A stretch of DNA of 36,980 nucleotides from DAOTUB01 sp034437455 (GTDB taxonomy: Bacteria > Chloroflexota > Anaerolineae > B4-G1): NCBI GenBank assembly GCA_034437455.1, contig DAOTUB010000086.1:1-36980 (forward strand), written 5' to 3'. The position numbers and the translations under genes were made by a program. The first letter of the stretch is position 1, and each line of letters begins with the position of its first letter. Positions 17,551-24,080 of this stretch are shown here, one piece after another. Under the pieces are notes generated by a model. That model was not told the DNA's origin, did not search any database, and saw nothing but the letters and a program-made list of their open reading frames with translations.

Positions 17551-18170
17551 GCAGATTTCTCGATCTCGGCTGAAGCGGCATAGTCCAGCGCCGAAGCCGC
17601 TAGAGTCGCCAGGATAGAGAGCAGGCTGGCATCATCTTCGGTAAAGTTTTCGCCGGAGCGTTTGTTGATCACCTCGATCACGCCCAGTACTTTGCCCCGC
17701 GCGGCCAACGGCACGGCCACCATCGAACGGGTCTCGAACCCAAAAACCTCGTCCAACTTGGATAGAAAGCGCAAGTCAGTGCGGACGTTATTGACGATGG
17801 CCGACTCGACGTTGTCGGCTACCCAGCCGGCGATTCCCTGATGTCGATCGAAGCGATAGCCTGGCAGCGTTTCCTCCACAGCGCCGTAGGCCAACACAAA
17901 TACCAATTCATCCGTTTCCTCGTCAACCAGCAACAGCGACCCCTCGGTGGCATCCAGCAGTGTCAGAGCGCCTTCCAATGTTCTATCCAATAAGGCCAGT
18001 GTATCTTGTTCGGGCGTAAAATACTGGACGGTCTCTTGCAGCCTCTGGAGTGCCGTGATGTATCGGCGCAGAGCTTGAACCTCTTCGTTCAGCGCTTCGT
18101 TCTCCTCCTTGAAGCGCGCGCATTCCTGGCGGAGGAAGCGTATGAGTTGGGTGTTTCCATTTGTCATCAT
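17547..18170 (-). CDS. GAF-domain sensor protein with N-terminal coiled coil
   Basis: 207 residues. Residues 8-45 form a charged heptad-like coiled coil (RFKEENEALNEEVQALRRY). Residues about 55-195 are a GAF domain with EGSLLLVDEETDELVF, GYRFDRHQGIAGWVADN, and SMVAVPLAARGKVLGVIEVINK. GAF domains bind small molecules or cofactors. No output domain (kinase, GGDEF, HTH) is attached, so it probably acts by dimerising or by contact with another protein. Two adjacent ATG codons compete as start; the second (18165-18167) is better spaced from AGGAG. It lies between two toroid genes, 54 bases after the first and overlapping the second. Confidence 0.85.
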   Translation of the reverse strand: MMTNGNTQLIRFLRQECARFKEENEALNEEVQALRRYITALQRLQETVQYFTPEQDTLALLDRTLEGALTLLDATEGSLLLVDEETDELVFVLAYGAVEETLPGYRFDRHQGIAGWVADNVESAIVNNVRTDLRFLSKLDEVFGFETRSMVAVPLAARGKVLGVIEVINKRSGENFTEDDASLLSILATLAASALDYAASAEIEKSA

Positions 18171-18224
18171 CCTCTCCTATCCTGAGACCTTTGTTTTTCA
18201 GCCGCCATCCGTCCTGGCCCCAGA

Positions 18225-19157
18225 TCATAAGGACATAGACGCGGCCTTGATTACGTACAACGCCTGCCACGTGATCCATTTACTAGGTTGGCGGCGCTCC
18301 TCCAGTTGGGCCCACATGTGGCTGCTTTGCAAACTGGCGCCGTTCCAGCGGTTCTCGCCCTGGCATTGCTGTTCCAGCCACCTCACTGCTTTGCGGAGAG
18401 TGAGCTTGTCGCCCAGGCGGCCCAGGTCGGTCAGAGCGCGCAGGATAAAAAGCACGTCGGCCTGGTAGAAAAGCGGAAAGTTGAGCCGATCCCACAACTT
18501 GTGGCGCGGGCTGCTGCTGGGATAATTCCCCTCCCGGAGTTTGAAGCGTCCCAGGAAGCGGATACTGCTATCGAGCGCTTCCTGGATAGTATCACTGCGC
18601 TCGCCGGTAGGGGTGCGACCCAGGCCCCACAACGCCCGCGCTGCACCCCAGGCGCAGGGTAGATCGTCGTTCATCTCGCAGTGCCATTTCCCCATGATGC
18701 CTGCGTTCGCCAATTCCACCTCAAATCGCCGTACCCGTTCGTCCCGCGCGTGACCGAGGGCGTGCAGGTAACCGATCAGATTGGCGTGGAAACAGGGATA
18801 GACGGTGGAACGGTCCTCGCTATGCACCTCATCGACCATACGCTGGCAGGCGGCGGCGATGCGCTTGTCTCTTCCATCGGCGGCGAGTTCCGCCAGCAGG
18901 AGCAATTGCCAGTGGGTGGCGATGTATTTGTCGTCATAGTAGCTCCGCTCGCCTTCCCAGCGACCATCGCCGGCATAATGGGAGAGAATTTTGACTGCCG
19001 GCCCGTGCTCCATGATCGCCCGGCGAGCTTCAACGACTTCCATCTCCTCCTCTGGCCGGTCGAGTAGTCTGGTCAGTGTCCAGTAGCGGACCGAAGGATC
19101 GGAGCGTTCCATCAGCCAGGGAATGACGTCGGAATATAATACCTGGATCCAATCCAT
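18225..19157 (-). CDS. Alpha/alpha-toroid protein, paralog 3
   Basis: 310 residues. DPSVRYWTLTRLLDRPEEEMEVVEARRAIM at the N-terminus and RRQPSKWITWQALYVIKAA at the C-terminus are clearly the same as in the two other toroid proteins of this window. Between them are helix pairs with LPCAWGAARALWGLGR, closely like LPCGWGAVQALWAL of paralog 2. The ATG at 19157 is chosen because AAGGAG lies 6 bases before it; the open frame extends further upstream without such a site. It is the first gene of the unit served by the promoter at 19199-19227. Function unknown. Confidence 0.6.
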   Translation of the reverse strand: MDWIQVLYSDVIPWLMERSDPSVRYWTLTRLLDRPEEEMEVVEARRAIMEHGPAVKILSHYAGDGRWEGERSYYDDKYIATHWQLLLLAELAADGRDKRIAAACQRMVDEVHSEDRSTVYPCFHANLIGYLHALGHARDERVRRFEVELANAGIMGKWHCEMNDDLPCAWGAARALWGLGRTPTGERSDTIQEALDSSIRFLGRFKLREGNYPSSSPRHKLWDRLNFPLFYQADVLFILRALTDLGRLGDKLTLRKAVRWLEQQCQGENRWNGASLQSSHMWAQLEERRQPSKWITWQALYVIKAASMSL

Positions 19158-19198
19158 CGTTCGCTCCTTCTTACCGGGACCTAGTAGCCATCCATCTG

Positions 19199-19227
19199 AG
19201 TGTACCGCAACTGGGCGCAATTGTCAA
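19199..19227 (-). promoter_or_regulatory. Predicted sigma-70 promoter of the toroid-GAF-toroid-M20 unit
   Basis: On the minus strand a perfect TTGACA (19222-19227) is followed after 17 bases by TACACT (19199-19204). The start would be near 19192, about 35 bases before the gene. The MITE at 19258-19368 lies just upstream. Confidence 0.6.
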
Positions 19228-19257
19228 TTGGAAAAATTTCCTAGGCATCGACGAACT

Positions 19258-19368
19258 GAATTATATGGGTGTATTTCATTTCGGTTGGAGGTAGTCGCGC
19301 TTTCCATCATACCGCGCGCTATGGAAAGCGCGGCTACTCAACCCATTTGAAACACACCCGAATTATAT
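19258..19368. mobile_element. 93-bp MITE flanked by a 9-bp target-site duplication
   Basis: GAATTATAT is present as a direct repeat at 19258-19266 and 19360-19368. Between them, 19267-19359 is almost wholly an inverted repeat: the left arm (19267-19307) begins GGGTGTATTTCA and ends GTCGCGCTTTCCAT; the right arm (19321-19359) is its imperfect complement, starting ATGGAAAGCGCGGC and ending TGAAACACACCC. The 13-base loop is GC-rich. There is no ORF. A 9-bp duplication implies movement by a transposase encoded elsewhere; the IS family is not recognised. Confidence 0.85.
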
Positions 19369-19392
19369 CACACCTTCGGCTCAGCGTTAAGG

Positions 19393-19427
19393 GAAGAGGG
19401 CTTACTCACACGGAGCAAGCCCTCTTC
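19393..19427 (-). terminator. Hairpin downstream of the flavoprotein gene, likely terminator
   Basis: GAAGAGGGCTT (19393-19403) pairs perfectly with AAGCCCTCTTC (19417-19427), 27 bases beyond the flavoprotein stop. The sequence after the stem on the minus strand lacks a strong T-run, so termination efficiency is uncertain. Confidence 0.55.
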
Positions 19428-19453
19428 AAAGCAAGCCTTCTCTCTTTCAGGTT

Positions 19454-21166
19454 TTATTCTAGTCTCTTGACCTCTTTGGTCCCAATAGTCATCTGCCAGT
19501 CAATGTTCCTGATGACCGAGTGTTTGAGCCAGTTCTCGTCATCCTCGACGGGACACCCGCGTTTGTAGAGCAGGCTGACGTAGGGAAAGCGGCTCTCCTG
19601 GCGAAATAGCGCCGCTCTCAGGTGAGCTTCGGCGATCCAGAACGTCGAGTGTACCTCAGAGCCCCGGAGCAATTGGCGCGTGTTCCTGGCGTAGAGGAAC
19701 GGCAGATACCTGGTCTTGATTCGCTCGAGATGCATCAGGCCCCGTCGGAGCTTGGCGTTGCTGGTGAGCGGCCCGCCGTACTCAGAAACGATCTGCCGGG
19801 CTTTATCTTCAAGCTCGATCCAGCTATAGCCCTGGGATGAAGTGACATTGGTGGCCTGGAGGAGCCGTTCCTTCTCTGCGTCCACCTGGTGGTGATTGAT
19901 CGGAATGGACGAGGCTTGAAGCGCGTACTCCGCAGCGCTGCCCCCGGCCCTGGCTCCAAAGACAAAGGCGCCCCCGGAGCTTTGACGCCAGCCGCCGCCG
20001 ATGACATCGCCGGCACAGTAAAGCCCGCGTAGACTGGAACCGGCCTGGGTGTTCATGTGGACACCGGCCTGGTTGTTGTGCAGGTAGGGTGGATGCCACT
20101 CGAATTCGATGGGACCTTTGGTGAAATCTTCGCCGCGTTCCTTCTGCCAGAGGAGATAGGCGTGACTGGTGGCCTCGTTCTCCTCGGCCCACAAGAGTTC
20201 GAGCATCTCGCCCTTTTCCTCGGGATAGCCGGGAACCACCGACGCGTCGTTGAAAAGAACCTCGGCGTCCAGGCCAAACGTGTAGGTCTTGACGTAGCGG
20301 TCGAACTTGGAGGCCTCCTCGTGACTGGCGCTCACCGGCTCGCCTGTCCCCAGGATCTCCTGTCCGACGACGCCGATCGGTCCACAGCCCCAGTGGGGCA
20401 GATCTTTCCACGAGGGGGATAGCTCGAGAAATTCCAGATTGACGATGTCAGCGCCGGCCCGGTAGGCCATGTACTGACCGTCGCCCGAGTTCGTCGGGCA
20501 GCCGCACTCGATGAATCGGGTCGGGGCGTAGAGCGAGTTCTTGTGCCGCCCGACGCGGTAAGAACCGCCGGTGGTCAAGACCACCGCCTTGGCCGCGCAG
20601 ACGATAAACTCGCCGGTGCGAGTACCGAGTCCAACCGCGCCGATCACCCGCCCCCCTAGCTTTCCGCCCTCGGTCAGCAACCCGATCCCCGCCGTTCGGT
20701 TCAAGACCTTGACTCCGGCCTCTCTAACCTTTCCCGCCAGGATCGGCTTTACGTCGTGCCAGACGTTGGGACCCGGCCCCCAAATCGCGATCTGGCCCGG
20801 AGCGATGTCCTGCGCCGGTTTGAAGATGAAGGAGCCGTCCTCCCTTCTCATCGGAATGCCGTAGCTTTCGAGGTCGAGCACCCGGTCGAGCGTGTCCTGG
20901 GCAAACTCGTAAGAGACATCCTCGTCGCATATTCCCGCTGCGCCTTGAACGTTGAGCTGGGCGAATTCTTTTGGGGTGAGGTTGTAGTCAGAGTGGATCA
21001 GGGGGATCCGGTGCAACCCGGTGCCGCCGTTGCCGCTGCGCTTGATGTTGGCCTTGTCAAAGACGACTACCTTTGCGCCCAATTCCGCCGCTTTGATGGC
21101 CGCGAAGCAGCCCGCCAGTCCACCGCCAATAACCAGGACGTCCGTGCTGATGTGTTCGTCGCTCAT
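19454..21166 (-). CDS. AprA-like FAD-dependent oxidoreductase (fumarate reductase/APS reductase flavoprotein fold)
   Basis: 570 residues. The N-terminal dinucleotide fold VLVIGGGLAGCFAA (FAD GxGxxG at 14-19) is followed by KANIKRSGNGGTG, a motif close to the KAxIxRSG of adenylylsulfate reductase alpha subunits. A late GLYCAGDVIGGGWRQSSGGAFVFGARAG segment is the usual second FAD contact of the fumarate reductase/succinate dehydrogenase/AprA superfamily. The protein is shorter than typical AprA, and the residues that bind APS cannot be confirmed. A ferredoxin gene lies 16 bases upstream and a reductive dehalogenase gene overlaps that, so this flavoprotein probably feeds or receives electrons through the ferredoxin. 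The ribosome-binding site AAAGGAA is 6 bases before the ATG. Confidence 0.85.
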   Translation of the reverse strand: MSDEHISTDVLVIGGGLAGCFAAIKAAELGAKVVVFDKANIKRSGNGGTGLHRIPLIHSDYNLTPKEFAQLNVQGAAGICDEDVSYEFAQDTLDRVLDLESYGIPMRREDGSFIFKPAQDIAPGQIAIWGPGPNVWHDVKPILAGKVREAGVKVLNRTAGIGLLTEGGKLGGRVIGAVGLGTRTGEFIVCAAKAVVLTTGGSYRVGRHKNSLYAPTRFIECGCPTNSGDGQYMAYRAGADIVNLEFLELSPSWKDLPHWGCGPIGVVGQEILGTGEPVSASHEEASKFDRYVKTYTFGLDAEVLFNDASVVPGYPEEKGEMLELLWAEENEATSHAYLLWQKERGEDFTKGPIEFEWHPPYLHNNQAGVHMNTQAGSSLRGLYCAGDVIGGGWRQSSGGAFVFGARAGGSAAEYALQASSIPINHHQVDAEKERLLQATNVTSSQGYSWIELEDKARQIVSEYGGPLTSNAKLRRGLMHLERIKTRYLPFLYARNTRQLLRGSEVHSTFWIAEAHLRAALFRQESRFPYVSLLYKRGCPVEDDENWLKHSVIRNIDWQMTIGTKEVKRLE

Positions 21167-21182
21167 AACAAGTTCCTTTTTT

Positions 21183-21431
21183 TCACAAGCAGGCTAAAGG
21201 CAGTTCCATCCGCAAAGCACCCTCGACCGGGCACTCAAAGATACAGGCGCCGCAGTACCAGCACTCGTCGGAAAAGATCAAGATTGGGCGGTTGGTTTTC
21301 ACATCGAATTCAAAGACGTCTGGAGGACACACCTCGTAGCACTTTTTGCAGCCGATGCAGAGTTCATCGTCTATGACGATGCCGCCTCTGTAGCGTATTT
21401 CCAGGTCGGTGGAAGCAAGTTCTCTAAGCAT
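21183..21431 (-). CDS. 2[4Fe-4S] ferredoxin, AprB-like
   Basis: 82 residues with two complete cluster motifs: Cys25-x2-Cys28-x2-Cys31-x3-Cys35-Pro and Cys57-x2-Cys60-x2-Cys63-x3-Cys67-Pro. The aromatic-rich CWYCGACIFECP resembles the beta subunit of APS reductases, but the long AprB tail is missing. The ATG at 21431 starts inside the end of the dehalogenase gene (8-base overlap), so translation is coupled to it, and the flavoprotein gene follows at 16 bases. The likely job is electron transfer between the flavoprotein and the dehalogenase; this is inferred from gene order. Confidence 0.88.
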   Translation of the reverse strand: MLRELASTDLEIRYRGGIVIDDELCIGCKKCYEVCPPDVFEFDVKTNRPILIFSDECWYCGACIFECPVEGALRMELPLACL

Positions 21432-22881
21432 GTGTTTGTTTGCCTTTCGGATAACGCACCCACTCCGGAACGGATCTGGATCGCCATCGCTTTCCATAGA
21501 TGAAATTGTCAATCGCGGGCAAGACCTTGCGGGCCAGCGGCGAGTGTCGCAGCATCCAGCGCACCACGCGGTGGAGCGAGCGATTGGGTCGACTGAAGGG
21601 ACAGATCGCCATGCAGATGCAACAGCCAGTACCGACTCTGGCCCAGTATTCGAAGCAGGTGTCTTCGTTGAGCTTCCATTTTTCCACCCCGTTAAAGACG
21701 ACCTTTTCGCCCTTGGGGATGGATCTGGATGGGCACGAGTCGGCGCACTTGAGGCATTTTTCACAAAACTCTTCCGCGCCTAGATCGATAGGCCGGTCCG
21801 GGATCAGGGGCATGTCGGTGGTGACGGCGAACAAACGCACGCACGGGCCGAATTCGTCGGCGATCAAAAATCCCTGCCGTCCCAACTCGCCCAGCCCGGC
21901 GTCCACGGCCAGGGGAACCAGCGGACCATCATAGGCGCCCGCGAACTGGGGAGCCGCCTCGTAGCCCAGCTCGACGAACCACTGAGCGAGCACGTTCGTG
22001 ATAAAAGCGCCCAGGGCATAGTTTAGTTCGCTCTCGACCGATACCGGCATGTGCGGCGCCGCTTGTATCATCTCCAGGTGCATCTCGGTGGCGATGACCA
22101 CAGCGTAGGGCAACGGATCGGGGATCTCTTGGCCCCAATTCTCCCCCGGAGGTCCTGTGTCCACACCGTCAAATACGATCCCCCGGTGAGAATAGTTCCA
22201 CAGCGGGTTCGTTTTGCACACGCCGACCAGATCGGCTCCCAAATACCGGGCGAACCCCTTTACAATATGGGTGGCTTTCGCCGGGTCTATGTCGAACTTG
22301 GACTCAGAGCGCGATCCGCTCTCGGGGCCGCTGACCCGGTGCGCGTTTGCCGGATCGAAGGAAAGCAGGAACGAGGAGAACGATTCCATCGCATTCGACA
22401 TGGCCACGTTGGGCGGGTAGCAGTTGTCTATCGCTCCTCGCGCCCGACCGACGGGGCCGCCCTTTTCTCGACGTTTGGCGTCAGGCTTTTCCCGTTCAGG
22501 ATTTCTCTTGTAGTACTGTTTGTATATCTCGGAGCCTGGCGGCAGGGAAAAGTTGCGGGCAAAAACCGTGTCTCTTTCGTCAAACTTTGTGACCTCGCCC
22601 ACCGCATAGCCCATAGCGCCTTTCAGAGAGCGGCTGTTGGATAGACCTGGAATGGAGAGAATCACGCCAAAAAGAATGAGCGCGCCGAGGGCTAGCGCGA
22701 TGGGAATTCTCAAGTTTGGTACATAGATGGTCACCCCGACCAACGCCAGGAAAAGCATAGCACTGACCAGGCCGACCTTGGGAGCACGAGGCTCTTTTTC
22801 TCTGATTGAATCGATCGTAAAGATCACGGCTGCGGCAAAGAACAGTCCGCAGATCAGCACAAGCATGATGAGCAGGGCCAT
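21424..22881 (-). CDS. rdhA: Membrane-anchored reductive dehalogenase (RdhA) homolog
   Basis: 485 residues. Three hydrophobic helices at about 1-23, 36-56 and 58-79 form an N-terminal anchor; there is no Tat (RRxFxK) signal. The catalytic region has the RdhA pattern: YLGADLVGVCKTNPLW, then VDAGLGELGR (327-335) and EFGPCVRL (343-350). Two cluster motifs follow: Cys373-x2-Cys376-x2-Cys379-x3-Cys383-Pro, and Cys409-x10-Cys420-x2-Cys423-x3-Cys427-Pro. RdhA enzymes use a base-off corrinoid and two [4Fe-4S] clusters to remove halogen from organohalides. Classic RdhA is Tat-exported and held by a separate RdhB; here the anchor is fused and no rdhB is seen. The second ATG (22881) has a GGAGG box at 7 bases, the first only at 1. 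The related epoxyqueuosine reductase QueG is excluded by the anchor and the second cluster spacing. The substrate is unknown. Confidence 0.88.
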   Translation of the reverse strand: MALLIMLVLICGLFFAAAVIFTIDSIREKEPRAPKVGLVSAMLFLALVGVTIYVPNLRIPIALALGALILFGVILSIPGLSNSRSLKGAMGYAVGEVTKFDERDTVFARNFSLPPGSEIYKQYYKRNPEREKPDAKRREKGGPVGRARGAIDNCYPPNVAMSNAMESFSSFLLSFDPANAHRVSGPESGSRSESKFDIDPAKATHIVKGFARYLGADLVGVCKTNPLWNYSHRGIVFDGVDTGPPGENWGQEIPDPLPYAVVIATEMHLEMIQAAPHMPVSVESELNYALGAFITNVLAQWFVELGYEAAPQFAGAYDGPLVPLAVDAGLGELGRQGFLIADEFGPCVRLFAVTTDMPLIPDRPIDLGAEEFCEKCLKCADSCPSRSIPKGEKVVFNGVEKWKLNEDTCFEYWARVGTGCCICMAICPFSRPNRSLHRVVRWMLRHSPLARKVLPAIDNFIYGKRWRSRSVPEWVRYPKGKQTHA

Positions 22882-22924
22882 ACACATTCCTCCGCGATGT
22901 CGTCGGTTTTATCGTGTGAGGCAC

Positions 22925-22953
22925 ATTATATCTCAATGGCCCAGCTTGCACAA
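22925..22953 (-). promoter_or_regulatory. Predicted promoter of the rdhA-ferredoxin-flavoprotein operon
   Basis: On the minus strand TTGTGC (22948-22953) and a perfect TATAAT (22925-22930) are 17 bases apart. Transcription would start near 22918, about 37 bases before the rdhA ATG. It lies in the 77-base gap after the opine-dehydrogenase-like gene, so the dehalogenase operon can be transcribed on its own. Confidence 0.6.
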
Positions 22954-22958
22954 ATATC

Positions 22959-24080
22959 CTAGCACAATGTGTAGATTGGATTCACCTGACCTTCTTGGAC
23001 GTAGCGTTTCACCTCGCAAACCCGCAGTCCTTTCAGCCCCATGTCCTCCGCCGTGCGTCCCCGCGCAAAGTAGTTGGTGCCGTGAACCACACATGCCAAG
23101 CGGATCATCGCGCCGATGGCCCAGGTGTCCACGCCGAACTGGTTGCCGAGCGAGGCCAGGGGCACCAGACTGAAGGGGACATCCTCAAAGATGTAGCGAT
23201 GGCGCAGATTGCGCGGCGCTTTGATCCCCTGGTAGCCCGGGTTGCCCTGGATCATTTCGTACAGCGTCTCCCCTTTCGCCGAGTAGGCGTCTCTCAGCCA
23301 CCTCAGCGCCAGTCGAGCGCGCACTCCCAGCGCGGCGGCGATGGTCACCCGCTCCCGATCCAGCACCTCCAATACGTGAGCGGTGGAGCGCGTGACGCCG
23401 TCTATGTAGAATTGGAAATCGCCCTTGGTACGCTCGATCCATCCGGCGTTGAGCAACGTCAGCGCCGGGTGAAAGATCGCCCCCATGTTGTCAAGACTGG
23501 TGTGGAGCACGTTGGGGACGGGAAGAAATTGAGGATAAGCCTCGCACACCTTCTCCAGCACGTGCCCGGTGCGCGTGGCCGGGAGCGCGGCCAAGGGCAC
23601 GGCGTTCTTGTGCCGAAAGACTCGGGCTTGAGCCGGGCCGGTGCTGCGGCTGGCAAAGATGAAGGTGCCCGTCTCGGCCACGATGACGTCGGCGGTGCAG
23701 CCCGCTTGGTTGAGAATCTGGCGGAACTCGAGCGCCCCGCCAGTGCGGCCTGGATTAAGTATCACGATCTGACCGTCCCTCAAGTGAGGGGCGCAGCTAC
23801 GGGCGACAAACCGATGTCCCGAAGCGGGTACGACGACCATGATCACGTCGGCGTCATCGAGTGCCTCGGCGATGTCTGTCGTGACGTTGTCCACCGGACA
23901 GTTGCGAGAGATGCCATTCTCATACGTTAGTTCGATAGCCCCGCGCACGGCGATCTCTTCGACGCGCGCGGCGGTGCGGTTGTACAGGTTTACGGTGAAC
24001 CCTTTGGCGGATAGGTCGGCGGCCATCGCTTTGCCGCCGTGACCAGCGCCGATGACTGTGTACCGTGTATTATCGCTCAT
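22959..24080 (-). CDS. Opine/octopine dehydrogenase-family NAD(P)-dependent oxidoreductase
   Basis: 373 residues. The N-terminal Rossmann fold has YTVIGAGHGGKAMAADL (GxGxxG at 11-16), and the middle contains NMGAIFHPALTLLNAGWIE. That corresponds to the catalytic His and conserved Asn of the octopine/nopaline/opine dehydrogenase family. Those enzymes reductively join an amino acid and a keto acid, or run the reverse. The ATG at 24080 is chosen because AAGGAGG lies 6 bases upstream and the open frame before it does not look like protein. The gene overlaps the end of the B12-binding gene by 11 bases, so the two products probably work in the same pathway. The substrate cannot be read. Confidence 0.8.
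   Translation of the reverse strand: MSDNTRYTVIGAGHGGKAMAADLSAKGFTVNLYNRTAARVEEIAVRGAIELTYENGISRNCPVDNVTTDIAEALDDADVIMVVVPASGHRFVARSCAPHLRDGQIVILNPGRTGGALEFRQILNQAGCTADVIVAETGTFIFASRSTGPAQARVFRHKNAVPLAALPATRTGHVLEKVCEAYPQFLPVPNVLHTSLDNMGAIFHPALTLLNAGWIERTKGDFQFYIDGVTRSTAHVLEVLDRERVTIAAALGVRARLALRWLRDAYSAKGETLYEMIQGNPGYQGIKAPRNLRHRYIFEDVPFSLVPLASLGNQFGVDTWAIGAMIRLACVVHGTNYFARGRTAEDMGLKGLRVCEVKRYVQEGQVNPIYTLC

Noticed and set aside
19454..21431. Genuine APS reductase (aprBA) for sulfate reduction
   Set aside because: The beta partner is only 82 residues without the AprB tail, the alpha partner is short, and no sat, dsr or qmo genes are near.
21424..22881. QueG (epoxyqueuosine reductase) as identity of the corrinoid/Fe-S protein
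   Set aside because: QueG is soluble and has different spacing and C-terminal repeats; here there are three N-terminal membrane helices and RdhA-type second-cluster spacing (C-x10-C-x2-C-x3-C).
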